A stretch of DNA of 64,000 bases from Caprella mutica (taxonomy: Eukaryota; Arthropoda; Malacostraca; Amphipoda; Caprellidae). Positions 1 to 11,519 of the stretch are shown here, piece after piece. The notes under the pieces are model-generated. The model had not been told where the DNA came from. It ran no database searches and worked only from the letters and a program-made list of their open reading frames with translations. The translations under genes and the position numbers were made by a program. Position 1 is the stretch's first letter. The number at the start of each line of letters is the position of its first letter. Location: contig CANNZV010002588.1 in the NCBI GenBank assembly GCA_947561585.1, positions 28,183-92,182 of the forward strand, given 5' to 3'.

Positions 1-645
1 GATTATAAAGCAAACCTTTTCTTGCCATTTGCCTGGGGAGTTGATAACAAATTCTCACCATTTGGAGACAATTCAATATAAAATTTAATAAATAGACAAT
101 TATGGAGAGACACTTGACCACCTTTAGAGAAAGCTGGAGAGACAAATGGAGTTTTATTGGCATTTTTGTAATTTCAGTAATTAACTTATTGCTCTCTGCC
201 TGAAATCTTTTTTTAACTTTGCATGCGCTTGAGAATTGACTTTATATTTTCAATAAAAAGCTATATTATATTATTAAGGAGGAAAATGAAGAGGTGATAA
301 TTGTGTTGCTAGAGCTAAGGGTGAGCTTTAATTTAATATTTTTAAAAATATATAATTTTTACTAGCTATGTTACAATATTATTTTGGAGAAATAGAAATT
401 TTTTAATCATATTGAGAAAACATTCAGTAGAATATGGAATATTTCTTAATAACATAATTCCTAGCATGCATACAGAAATGAAAATTAGAAAATCTCTTGA
501 GACTTAATGAAATATTTTCTTTGTTTCATACCATTAATGAGTTGAATTCAGATATTTAACCATCACTTTTACAGTCCAAGCTAAATCTACTTCTATAATG
601 TAATCATTTTTAAATTTTCTTACATAAATACTAGATGCAATACCT
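1..645. other. AT-rich intergenic stretch, no gene seen
   Basis: I see no coding region. Bases about 60-175 resemble a badly decayed MITE-A copy (phrases such as GGAGAGACAAATGGAG). The rest is plain AT-rich sequence. Confidence 0.5.
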
Positions 646-649
646 TTAA

Positions 650-1143
650 CCCTTTCGAGTCAGCTTTCGCGTATTTGATTTACAGCTCAAAAAACTTGTG
701 TATATAATCATTGGACATGTATCAATGGAACTTAATTGAAAAATAAGTGATATTACATATAATTATAGAATTTTAGCTATGGGACACTGGTGTCCCAACA
801 GACATTTCAGTCCCAGTCTCCTACCTAAGACACTTATGTCCCAGCAGACTGTAAAAAAATGATCATTTATAGAAATGAAAGTCTGTTCGGACACATGTGT
901 CCCAAGTTCGATCTTTGAAAAAGCCTCTTGGGACACCCGAGTCCTAGAATGAGAAAAATCTATTATATTTCATTATTTGAGCATAATTAATAAAATTCTC
1001 TGTACTATTGGATCTCACATATATACTTACAAAAAATCAATACTTACGATTTATCGACAATGTATATCAGTCTAAATAGAAGAAAAAGAATAAATTTATG
1101 AACAATTCTGCGGGACAAATGTGTCCCAGGAGACTCGAAAGGG
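650..1143. mobile_element. piggyBac-type MITE, TTAA target site
   Basis: The ends are perfect inverted copies of CCCTTTCGAGTC, and each is flanked by TTAA (646-649 and 1144-1147), the target duplicated by piggyBac transposases. The interior is non-coding and rich in short palindromes built on GGGACAC/GTGTCCC (about 781-795, 889-902, 924-940, 1113-1127). The 63-residue frame that crosses the right end (1098-1289) is not a gene. The element depends on a transposase encoded elsewhere. Confidence 0.85.
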
Positions 1144-1147
1144 TTAA

Positions 1148-2306
1148 ATTCATTGAATATTATACAAAATCCAATAATATTCAGTTCAGAAATGAAAATG
1201 GATCAAAATTGAATTATTCAATGAGCAGGCAGTCAGTGAGACACAGTATCTATATAGAATGGGGAATTGGAACAACTGGATATGACTGAGTCAACCAAAC
1301 CAGACTACTACTACATTAAAAGGGGGTAGAGTCAAGGCGGGCATCCTTACACATCGGAAATTCGTGGGCGTTTTTTTCCACTCCAATTAACTTTTGGAAA
1401 TGAAGAGATAAATCCAAATTTGGATTACACCATAATAAAGAGCAGCTTCTAAACCCTTAGAAACAAAGTGAAGAGTACGCTAGTACTGCACTAGGAAATA
1501 GGGTCTTCAGCAAATAACACATCTGAAAGCATAGCCTCAATATTGAGCCATGTGAAAATCTAAATTGTGCGTAATTTACCATTATGAAAATAGTTATAGA
1601 TAACAAGAATTATTTTATATTAGGTTTTTCGTTAGTGCATAACTACTCCTGCATAATAAAAGTTAAGGCATTAACTAATGGTAAAGGATCACTCTAAATT
1701 TGGATTACACCATCATAAAGAGCAGCTTATGAAAAATTAGAAACCAAGTTAAGTAAAGGTGTATTTTCAAAACATTGGTAAATAATTAGATATTTTACAT
1801 GGTGTGTTAAGACACAGGATGTATTGCGTAAAAATGACCTACTTCTCGAATATTAATCTACGCACAGAAATGTCTAATAATTATTTTATCACCAGTTAAA
1901 CGGACCTTATTGTTGTACAGTATCAATCCCTAACCCATACGGTAATACACAAGCAATTTGGTTTGAATGGCTAACTATCGTATCTATGTTACCGCAATTT
2001 GCGCTAAAATGCGTAATGAACCATACATATTGCGATTAATATTTATTTCATCTTAGGAATGCAAATCTAGTGAAATTTAAGAGATTTTGAATGAACAACA
2101 TTTAAAATCTTCAACTGCAATTCTATTACTATGGAAAATGGGTTTACAATAAGCTAAACCCATTTATTTGACATTTTATAAATGATTTATGCATATTTTC
2201 TAATTAAATGATGTGAAATAGAAATTATATTAATGTATTATATAACATATAATATAGGCATAGAATTACTCTACTTCCTTTCCTTTATACTGTGGTGAGA
2301 GAAAAA
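1148..2306. other. Intergenic, holds one direct repeat pair
   Basis: No gene recognised. A segment of about 60 bp around AAATTTGGATTACACCAT and AAAGAGCAGCTT occurs at about 1411-1470 and again, diverged, at about 1691-1753 in the same orientation. Nothing else stands out. Confidence 0.5.
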
Positions 2307-2314
2307 GCTGCATC

Positions 2315-2533
2315 CCAAGTAAAATAGAATGGCTGCTAAACTCTCCATTTGTCTCTCCAAAAAATCACCAAATCTCTCTCCAAAATGATCAAATTATCAT
2401 AAATTCTCTCCAAAATAATATTGTAACATAGGAGAAAAGTAGATATTTCTCGCCATTTGTAATTAAAGGGCTCAAAATAACCGACTAAAACTCACCATTA
2501 AAATGGCCAGTTTGGACATGCTTTATTACCTGG
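2315..2533. mobile_element. MITE family A copy (hAT-type)
   Basis: It starts CCAAGTAAAATAG and ends TTATTACCTGG. The flanks GCTGCATC (2307-2314) and GCTGTATC (2534-2541) differ at one of 8 positions, as expected for an ageing 8-bp TSD. The interior has the family's repeated CTCTCCAAAA phrases. No coding capacity. Confidence 0.8.
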
Positions 2534-2541
2534 GCTGTATC

Positions 2542-5030
2542 ATGTATACAAGAAAAAACCATATAAGTAATCCAATATTTAACTCCAATTTTCTCAAGTG
2601 TCTTAATGTTAATCAGCCACACTCTGAATGACAAGCATGGGACCAATGATGATATTAGATTTGAGGAGAATAGTATTTCTGTAGCTTCTCCTGGAATGAA
2701 CTGATTAACTATTGGGCTATGGAAGAAACAAACTATGCTAATGTAGAATAGAGTTGTCTAATGATGATAGACTGAAGGAAATGAAAGATGAGGACAACAG
2801 GAAAAGGTTTTAAAACATCTACATATATGAGCATATGATTGATTTTCTCACTACATTATAACACTGGCAACTATGCTGCTGCACTTTGAAACATGGGGTA
2901 CCAGTTTCAGAAATTCATCAAAGTGGAACATAGACATATGGTGAGAATTTACTATTTTTTGAAATAAAGAAAATCTGTTAATTAAACTTCATAAGTTAAT
3001 TACAGAGAATATCTCTGCAAATAAACCACAGCAAAACCTCACACTAGACTAGATTGTATTGGATAACTTTTATAAAATGTTTAGTAAGAGTGTGAGTTAG
3101 ACTAATATATTTATTACACTGTTCAGCGAGAAACCTCATAGTTTGTACTAGACAAAACACAATTTTCGTCACCTGACATTTATATTGCAAAGATTAAAAA
3201 AATGAGAAATAAGAAAGATTAATAATTAAGTTACTACGAGATCAAAATAAATCTCTTTATAAATAATGTATATATTATATCTATACTCTATTATTTGCCA
3301 TGTTTTTAAATAGCTGAAAGTTATAAAACATAAGTAAAAATTTGTCATTTTATTTCATGACTGAGTTTGTGTTAAAATGCTAAAAAATCAATTTTGAGAT
3401 TTGAAGAAAACTAGACATAGTGATGATTAAACTAATTTCTTCAAGTGATGGTTCCATTCAAAAATAAATTACATGATTAAGTAACTATATATATCATATA
3501 CATATTCACTTTAACTTTTCGATATACAAATAGACCAATAAAATTTATCAGAGTCACTGCTACACTTTTAGAGAAAACAGTTTTGGACTACCTACTGCCT
3601 AGATAGTAAGAGTAGTAAAGTTTCATACTGGACCGAGTTAGGGTGAAGTAGGTAAATTGCGGCACACTAACAAACTTCAGCCTCAAACCACAGAAATATT
3701 AGAACCACACAGAAAATTGCAGCCCTCTCATGAGAGTTTGAAACATTCTGAACCAAAATTACATAATGTTGCATACCATTAGACGCATGGGCGGCACAGC
3801 ACAACTATTAGAGTTTTGAATTTTGAAGCTTAGTTTTAGTGCAACCCATAATAAACATCATGTCTTCAAAATATTCATTATATCAATAAATTATAACACG
3901 AGTAGTTACATTTGGGAGCAAGTGAAGATTACAGACCAGAAAAACAACAGAAACTTTCCTTCAATTTTAACAAATATTTCCTGTAGTTTATATATCATAT
4001 AACCTTATAAATGATTACACATTGTTAATGCATATTATATATGCTTCATTGTGACAATATGCACTTAAAATCATGAAATTGTATAGAATACTTGATACCG
4101 CTGGATTAGAACGATTCAATACTGTTAAATTCACTCCGTATTTGGGGCAACACAACGCACTACCGTAATAGTGCATATTTTTTAAACCATTTATATTTCA
4201 TTTTGATGGCATATTTTATTGTGTCCATGTACATTTCAGTGGGATTCAAAACATAATTGACCAACCCAGTGTTAAAGTTGCTGGATTTTAGTAAAATCTG
4301 AAATGAAGTTTTTATAGGGTGAAAAAAGCTCTCTACTGTATACTCTAAATTATTTTATACTTTCATCAAACGAAAATGAATGAAAGTTACTAAATATATA
4401 GAAGAAATAGCAATCTTTTTAATGGTGTAGTCAGTTTTCTGAAATTATTACTCCTTAACTGTTGAAAAACGGGTGAGATTAATTACCTCAATACTTTGAG
4501 TGCGATGGAATACCCCGATCGACGCTAATACTTTCGGGATCAATGAATTTAAACGCATATTGTCACAACCCTACTCATAATTGATGAAAAACAACATAGT
4601 TTCTATTAGTTTTATTAAATATTTCTTTTAGTTTTTATAAATATACAACCTTAATGTATGTATCTGCTGAAGTTCTTTGCAGTAATATGAACGATCCATT
4701 TTAACATTTTTAAGGTTGTGATTTTGTGAAGAATAAGTATTAGATAAATTGGGGAGAATTCTGCTTAGATCTTTTAATATGGTATCTAAGAATTCAAAAT
4801 ATTATTCTAACTAAGTTTAAATATTGACAATGTAACCAAGTAAAGATAATGGACACAGAACAAGAAATGAAGCTAGAAAAGATAAGGGATCAGAATTTTA
4901 ACAAGAAAAATAACTGTCTCTGGTTCATTATCTTAACTTGCTTCTTCTTTAAAGTTACGTAACATTTCACTATATCTAAAATTGGTTAAGCCAATTTTAT
5001 AGACTTTCTCGGGAAGGCCACAATCAGGTG
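2542..5030. other. Intergenic AT-rich DNA with one element relic
   Basis: I find no gene. Around 3029-3160 two CAGC(A/G)AAACCTC-like phrases hint at decayed pogo-type MITE ends. The relic at about 4050-4575 is listed separately. Confidence 0.45.
4050..4575. mobile_element. Decayed hAT-type element related to 27031-27209
   Basis: TGTGACAATATGC near 4050 is mirrored by GCATATTGTCACAACCCT at about 4556-4574. Both match the ends of the intact 179-bp element at 27031-27209. Interior phrases (GATACCGCTG, GATTAGAACGATT) also match it. The left tip is degraded and I see no TSD. Confidence 0.5.
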
Positions 5031-5456
5031 GCAGGTAATAAAGCATGTCCAAACTCGCCATTTTATTGACAAGTTTGTGACAGTTATTTAACTTATTTTG
5101 GGCATTTCATTGCAAATAGAAAGAAAATCTATTTTTCTCCTATGCTACAAAGTCAGTCTGCAGAAACTGGTAAAGGGTTCATAGAGATCTCTTATTCAGT
5201 TTTCATAGCAAAATTAATGTAATTATGTAAAAATAGGGATTTATTCAGAAAAGGTAATGTGAATATAGGAATTCATTCAAAATTGTTTGGAGAGAATAAC
5301 CAAACTATCTCCCATATTCTGCAGACTGGCTTCAATGCTATTTTGGAGAGAATTTATGATGATTTCATCATTTTGGAGTTGGAGAGAAATTTGGTCATTT
5401 TTTGAGAGAGCTGGAAACACAAATAGAAAGTTTATGAGCCATACTATCTTACTGGG
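5031..5456. mobile_element. MITE-A copy split by a nested MITE-D
   Basis: The left half (AGGTAATAAAGCATGTCC to TCCTATGCTACAA, 5031-5152) and the right half (AATGCTATTTTGGAG to ACTGGG, from about 5330) together form one family A element in reverse orientation, interrupted at 5153-5329. The outer TSD was not clear. The short opposing frames here (5277-5469) are element sequence, not genes. Confidence 0.7.
5153..5329. mobile_element. CCAGTCTG-ended MITE nested in family A
   Basis: It starts TCAGTCTGCAG and ends CTGCAGACTGG. The flanks CTACAAAG (5145-5152) and CTTCAATG (5330-5337) each differ by one base from CTACAATG, the sequence other family A copies have at this spot. The 8-bp TSD is therefore supported by an internal reference. 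Confidence 0.75.
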
Positions 5457-5900
5457 CCACCACAAATAAGAATTAAAAGGACGTAAATTGCCTCAGAGGC
5501 TCTGGTCTACAAAGGAGTAGGGACAGGGACATCAGACAAGCTGATCAACTCTCTTTTACAGTTTACAAATAACAACTTTATAGTCTGAGAGTCAAATAGA
5601 ATGGTCATACCTAACTAGTGCCCATGTTCACAGTGTGGCAGGAAAGTTGCCAGTTTAGTGAGAATATGGATCCAGGTCACCACATTTAACCATGTTAAAG
5701 AGGATCTCAGTTAAAGCCAATTAATTGGCTTAGATTTCAAAAGGTCAAAAATCATATGTCTAATTGGCTTAAAATTTTGAATTAATTCCTGTGTTACAAT
5801 GTTAATTTTGACTTGAAATCTTCAAACAATTTTCCAGCCTCTGAAACATGGATATTTATAATTTAAGATACTAAAAGGAGAAATTTGACTTTCTAGCCAG

Positions 5901-6127
5901 CCAAGTAATAAAGCATGTCCAAACTCGCCATTTTAATGGCGAGTTTGTGACAGTTATTTTGAGCCCATCAATTGCAAATGGCGAGTTTCATCTATTTTTC
6001 TCCTATGCTACAATGTTATTTTGGAGAGAATTAATGATAATTTGGTCATTTTGGAGAGAATTTGTTAAATTTTGGAGAGAGCTGGAGAGACAAATGGTGA
6101 GTTTAAGAGACATATTATTTTACTTGG
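5901..6127. mobile_element. MITE family A, intact copy with TSD
   Basis: The termini are CCAAGTAATAAAGC and TTTTACTTGG. The 8-bp duplications CTAGCCAG (5893-5900 and 6128-6135) match perfectly. It is 227 bp long, identical in length to the copies at 21101 and 63103. The frame 5947-6270 runs across it and is not a gene. Confidence 0.9.
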
Positions 6128-6131
6128 CTAG

Positions 6132-6265
6132 CCAGCCTGCAGAATATGGGACATTTTTAATATTTTTTGTGCAAATTCCCTCATATATTTACATGCACTT
6201 TGCTGAGAACAGAAACCAAAATGGAGGATTTCTTGGAGAACACTTTACCAGTTCTTGCTGTCTGG
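6132..6265. mobile_element. MITE family D copy
   Basis: It starts CCAGCCTGCAGAATATGGG and runs to GCTGTCTGG, matching the family D copy at 20870-21013 (AGAAACCAAAATGG, TTCTTGGAGAACACTTTACC). Its first four bases overlap the target of the adjacent family A insertion. Confidence 0.7.
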
Positions 6266-6490
6266 CTTAGGCTTTCTAGTGAAGATTTTACAAAAGGAAA
6301 AAAACAGACTGCAGGAACTGGTAAAGTGTTCCCTAACAAATCTTCTATTTTGGCTTCTGTTCTCAGTAAAATACATGTAAATATAGGAGGAAATTGAAGA
6401 TTGTGAGCCAACTTGGATTGGCTCAGATTTTTTGTGAAATTTTGGCTCAAAAATTGGCTTACAATTTTCCAGCCTCTGAAACATAGGACT

Positions 6491-7011
6491 TGGGCGCAGG
6501 ATTAATCCACAAATCCTGCTGTACTTTTCAGACTGGTCAACTTAGTAAAACTGCCAGATTGTATTTGGTGGTAAATTCCAATGATTTATCGGCAGATATT
6601 CAATTTCTCTAATAAAAAAATTCCTGCAATGTCGGAGGATTTTTAGCTTTTAATTCCTATATTACCATTATATTTGGAAGGGAAACTGGAAAAATGTTGG
6701 AGGACTACTGGACTAGACTAAATGTTGGCAGCTATTTTGATACGTATCTAAAAGTTGAGCGGTATACCACAGTACGGTGCACCACTGTATATTCTAATAG
6801 ATAGGTAATTTGAAAGAAGATTAATGATATATGGAGTGAATATGATAATTGTTGTAGGATATCAAATTTATTACTGACGGTACTTCAATCCAATGTTAAT
6901 ACTACCTACACAGTTTAATTCTTTGATCGAGATGTTTAATTTGGAATAGAAAATAAAATTTATCATAGAAAACTTTAGTAATTATAACTTTATGGGGTAA
7001 CTATTGTACAC
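6491..7011. other. Intergenic, nothing recognised
   Basis: About 6500-6710 carries scattered family E-like phrases (TTTAGCTTTTAATTCC, GGTGGTAAATTCC). The rest is AT-rich with no gene. Confidence 0.4.
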
Positions 7012-7556
7012 CCAGTCTGCAGAATATGGAACATTTTTCCAAGACTCTTTGCAGGAGTTTTAGAAATTTGAGATCTCTGCAGGAGATCTTGAATTAATTC
7101 CTATGTTACCATTAATTTAGCTGTGGGAGATTTTGAATTAATTCCTATGTTACCATTAATTTAGCTCTGGGAGATTCTGAATCTGCTATTGAGAGTCAGA
7201 GGACAGTCCTTGACAGAGAGAGAGTAACTGTCTCTCAAATTAAAATCTCTGCGGGAGCCATATTTTAATGTGTGGCAGGAAAGTCGCCTGTTTAGTGAGA
7301 AAATGGATCCAGGTCGCCACATTTAAAATACTTTAAAAGGAGAAATTTGGCTTCCTAGTGAAGATTTTACACTTGGAAACATCCTTATGCTTCATGCCTG
7401 ATGCATGAGTATCTCTTGAGACTATTTTAGCAGTGATTTACTTGTTATTTACAGGTCTTCCAACTTATTTAACCTCTTAAAAGTCGCCAATATACTGGCG
7501 ACTTTGTTCATACTTTAAAACATGGTGCGGGAGAAGAGACACATTCTGCAGACTGG
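7012..7556. mobile_element. MITE family C with nested MITE-B
   Basis: It starts CCAGTCTGCAGAATATGG and ends ACATTCTGCAGACTGG. The flanks TTGTACAC (7004-7011) and TTGTACAT (7557-7564) differ at one of 8 bases. An internal segment of about 47 bp containing TTAATTCCTATGTTACC is tandemly duplicated. The copy is interrupted at 7258-7525 by family B. Confidence 0.8.
7258..7525. mobile_element. MITE family B nested in family C
   Basis: The termini are CCATATTTTAATGTG and CTTTAAAACATGG. A perfect 8-bp TSD, TGCGGGAG (7250-7257 and 7526-7533), is cut out of family C sequence, which proves that B arrived after C at this site. Confidence 0.88.
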
Positions 7557-7814
7557 TTGTACATTTTCTGTCTGAAGTCAGTGAGGTTCTAACTTATCAG
7601 TTAGATGTATCGGGGGCCGTGCCGTCCCCCAAACCTCCCTGCCAAGTCAGTAAACATTCATGGAGTGTGCTGTACAATAAACTAGCAGATAGAACAAACT
7701 ACATAACAGACAATTATGTTGAAATTATTGATAGAATGTACAGTGGTGCGCCATATTGTTGTGCGCCGCTCAGCTTTTAAGTACTGTTGGCTATTTCAGT
7801 ATTTCTCAGATTTT

Positions 7815-8086
7815 CCATGTTTTGAAGTATGGACAAAAGTCCCCAGTATTTTGCTAATTTTGGCAACTTTTGAGGGGTTAAATAAGTTGAAAAACATGCA
7901 AATAACAAGTAAATCAATCCCAAAATAATCTCAAGAGATGCACACAGCACATGCATCAGAAATGAAGCATAATTACGTTTCCAAGTGTAAAATCTTCACT
8001 AGAGTAACTTAAATGTGGATTATGTGGCAACCTGGCTCAATTTTCTCACTAAACTGGCGACTTCCCTGCCACAATTAAAAACATGG
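7815..8086. mobile_element. MITE family B, reverse orientation
   Basis: The termini are CCATGTTTTGAAG and AAAAACATGG. The 8-bp duplications CAGATTTT (7807-7814 and 8087-8094) match perfectly. The frames 7716-7928 and 8020-8247 cross this element and are not genes. Confidence 0.85.
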
Positions 8087-8141
8087 CAGATTTTGAAAAA
8101 GTCAAAGGAGTTCAGTGCACTGTGCACAAAATTGAAAATAG

Positions 8142-8325
8142 CCAGTCTGTATTTGGTGCACAAAATCCCACTGACTTTTTGATAAAGCTGAAAAAATCCA
8201 CCATAAATTTCCAGTAATTTGGCTGATCCGCCAACAAAATTCATCAACTTTGCCAGAATATTATTTACAAAGGGGGAAAAACTCCACCAACATGTCAGTG
8301 GAATTTACCATGAAATACAGACTGG
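8142..8325. mobile_element. MITE family E copy
   Basis: It starts CCAGTCTGTATTTGG and ends AAATACAGACTGG. The flanks GAAAATAG and CAAAATAC agree at 6 of 8 bases. The interior matches the copies at 54098 and 19109 (ATTCCACTGACTTTTT-like and GTCAGTGGAATTTACC phrases). Confidence 0.7.
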
Positions 8326-8339
8326 CAAAATACAAACTG

Positions 8340-10121
8340 GTAAAACTGCATACAAGCAACTAACTAGTTTAGTCACTTTAGAGTTACAAGTTTAAACCTA
8401 ACTAGACTAGTTTAGTTACAACAATATATGATTCATCATCAAATTATCAATGAACAGAACTGCTAACTTCAGTAATAATTTCACTTGGAAAAAGGGAAGG
8501 GATTATGGTTTGATAATATTTAATTGCAATTTGGATTAGATACACTGATACAGTAGTAACAGTACTAGGTACCTACTATCAATACCATTACACAAGTATG
8601 ATTTATTTTAGATGGCTTTACTACCTAGATAAATTCTGCACTGGCCTTTAGTGAGTCCTAGGTAGTTCCTAAACTTCACGAGCAAATAAATTAATTTATA
8701 AAACCAATGTAAACACTTCAATATTAAAAATAGACAAGTTATAGAATAAACAAGAATAGAGTGTCAATCAGAGTTTACAAACAATGTTGTTTTGAATAGC
8801 TGTGCAACAATTAGGTAGTTAGTTCACAGATTACAGCTATCTTCCTGGATTTTTTACTCTTTTTCTCAAGGGAGTTGCGGCACTAAATGTTTCAGCTGAT
8901 TCCGGATCGATTTCAGAGTAATGTTATAGTTACCTTAATGTATGGAAAACATGAATGAAGGAATAGTTAATACAACTAATTAGTAATATAATTAGGAAAC
9001 TACAGTTGAAATCCAGACAGTACACATTATCTTAAATTAGACATGTATTTATTTATCCCGCAATGAACTTATCGGAAAATGACACTGTTTCACAGAACTG
9101 AAGTGCGCGTATGAATACATGGAGAAAACACAGCAGCTCTGCACGGGGTAATATTTAACTTAAACCTTCTCGATAAACATTATCAATAGAAAAGTTAATT
9201 TGAAGAAAAATCCCAATTTCTATTTAAATGCAATACGTTATATTAATACAAAATTAAAATACATTTTAAAGTTTATTGTTGTATTCAACATAATTACCTG
9301 TTAGGTTGTTGGTGATTTAGGATAATATGAATTATGTATACTATAAATTAAAAACCTTTCTGTATTGATTATAATTTCTTGAAATTTACTAAGAGATATT
9401 ATCATAGTAGAAAAATAATAAATAATTCATAATAATTTAGTACAGTGAACTAGTTTTCGTCGCGGAATAATTGTTCGTATGTGTGACTCAAGTTTTGTTC
9501 AAAAGTAGATTAACAATATATTGTAAAATGTGAGTTATAAAACTTAGTAGAACAAAGAAATAAAAAGATAAATTTATTTTAAATATACCAAAAATAATAT
9601 TTATTACAAAACAAATAGATTATTTTGTGAAAATGAAGCCAAAGACATATCGACCAAAACGGATATTAGAGTTATTCATAAAAATAAGTAGAATTGCATT
9701 AGACTGTATCAACGAAAATATTTTTCTATAATCATTGAATAAATTTTGAAAAACTAATGACTCATCAATATTCTGAATACCCAAGTACCCACTGTGTCAT
9801 TCGTTCACGCTAATCAAATGAAGGGTCTACAGATGCCTGAACCCACGATATTTGAATTTTATTTTCCTTTTAACAATAATAATAATCAATGAATTACATG
9901 GCTATTATAACTAATTTCATCAAAATTAATTCCAATTGAAGTGTGTAATAATTTTAATTCAATGCGAGTGACAGCTGTCAGACACATTGAGTTTGACTTT
10001 AAAGTGATGCAATTTGTTTACACAAAAAATTTGTTACAACTAAATGTTCCTGACGCTAAATTCACCTTTATCAAGATTCAAGCAGATGAATTTTTCTTGA
10101 ATATTTGTAAGGGCTAAGAAA
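8340..10121. other. Intergenic and 5' flank of ARL6
   Basis: No gene seen between 8340 and the ARL6 start. The last 200 bases before the ATG should include its promoter and leader. I looked for an RFX X-box, typical of cilia genes, and saw no convincing one. The palindrome GACAGCTGTC (about 9971-9980) is the clearest short motif. Confidence 0.4.
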
Positions 10122-11519
10122 ATGGGTTTATTCGATAAGTTAGCTTATTCATTAGGTCTTAAGAAAAGAGAAGCAAATGTTCTCGTTGTTGGATTGGACA
10201 ATGCAGGGAAATCTACGGTGCTAAATCACTTCAGACCTGAGGATCTGAAAAGTTCTGAAGTTGTTCCAACAGTCGGATACAATGTTGAGAAATTTAAAGG
10301 TATGTTAATATTATTCCAGTCATGTATTTACATCCATGATATCATGCTCATTGTAGCAGGAACATTGTAACATCCTAGTTAGATTACTTATATTACCTAG
10401 TGTCACTTAGCTACAGCCTACAGGTATTTTATTACAGCCTACTGGTATTTCAACTTTATTATTTTGATATATCTAACTTTCTTCACGTTTTTTGAAGTAA
10501 AATATTCAATAAAACATAATTTCTAGATTGGTTATATTACTTTTAATCATAAAGTTAAGCTTTCATAAATTCTAATCAAATATTTTTATGTAGCTACCTA
10601 CCTATCTAGGTTACTAGGTAGGTATTTCTTATTGACTTTAGTTAGCTAGAAGCCTAGAATTATTATAATTGGATGGATTAACGCAGTCTTTTAGGTCTGA
10701 TAGAATGAGGTTCTTGAATTTACTAACTTAAGTAAAATGCGTCATGTTTGCTATTTAGTATTTCTTACTTCTTTAGAGCAATAGCATTAATGATTAATTT
10801 GTTGGGTACAAGACTTGGAAGTTTGAGTGAGGAGTCATGAATATGTGTCACTGCCTCACACTCTCACTGATGTTATTTCTAAAATTCTAATTGTGTATAT
10901 ATTATTTAATCTATTAATTAAAGAACATGTTTAAAATTCCTAGTTATGTTCTAAACTGTAAATTTCAAATTTTAAGATTATGATGATATTGCCACCATAA
11001 GAAGCTCTTCTTATAATTACTTGTGAAATAAAATTTTACAAATTTTCTTTTCAGCCAAGAATGTTGGACTGACTGCCTTCGATATGTCGGGTCACAACCG
11101 CTACCGCAATCTCTGGGAAGCCTATTACAAAGACTGCCAGGGAATAATTTTTGTGGTAGATTCAAGTGAAAATCTGAGACTAGTTGTGGCTAAAGATGAA
11201 CTGGATCAAATGTTGAATCATCCAATGGTTTGTATACATACAATATATACCTACATTCATCTGCCATTTCCATTCAAATAATGCAGTTTCTTTGCAGATA
11301 AGCACCCGTAAAATACCCATACTGTTCCTTGCCAATAAGATGGACCTCAGAGATGCTGTGAGTACAGTTAAAGTCTCCTCCTCTCTCGGTCTGGACAAAC
11401 TAACTAACAAATCGTGGCACATCTGCGCCAGCAATGCCATCACTGGAGAGGGTCTGCATGAAGGCGTGGATTGGCTCACAGCACAAATTAAAGAGAATAT
11501 GGAAAAAACTAAAATATGA
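10122..11519 (+). CDS. ARL6: ARL6/BBS3-like small GTPase, three exons
   Basis: This is an Arf-like GTPase of the ARL6 (BBS3) type, which in animals recruits the BBSome coat to membranes at the ciliary base. Exons 10122-10299, 11055-11227 and 11298-11519 join in frame to 190 aa; the human protein is 186 aa. Introns have GT-AG ends (755 and 70 bp). Visible motifs: P-loop GLDNAGKS (24-31), switch I Thr50, switch II DMSGH (69-73), NKMD (130-133) and CAS before the C-terminus. [17 protein letters not shown] and NKMDLRDAV are close to what I know of ARL6. Residue 73, glutamine in human ARL6, is His here (codon CAC). The start follows an open Met-Gly-Leu N-terminus of the family type. The gene converges on UBA3. 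Identification is firm; ciliary function is inferred from the family. Confidence 0.95.

Larger units (their letters stand above)
5622..6320. mobile_element. Family B remnant holding three nested elements
   Basis: Family B begins at about 5622 (CCATGTTC, GTGTGGCAGGAAAG). It is interrupted by a fragment rich in CCAATTAATTGGCTT and ending TCTGAAACATGG (about 5692-5850), resumes (AAAGGAGAAATTTGACTTTCTAG), is interrupted again by MITE-D and MITE-A (5901-6265), and resumes at CTTTCTAGTGAAGATTTTAC (6272). CTTTCTAG on both sides of the second interruption is a plausible TSD. Around 6395-6490 lies another GGCTT-rich fragment of the first inserted type. Confidence 0.55.

Noticed and set aside
5277..6484. 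Overlapping short frames on both strands
   Set aside because: They run through nested MITEs whose repeated CTCTCCAAAA segments happen to lack stops.
7590..7690. A phrase shared with 30590-30670 (ATCGGGGGC, CCCCCTGCCA, CAACAAACTAGC) as a gene remnant
   Set aside because: It is a short dispersed repeat pair with no open frame; I could not define an element.
9900..10121. RFX X-box upstream of ARL6
   Set aside because: Cilia genes often have one, but I could not find a convincing RYYNYY-type palindrome by eye.
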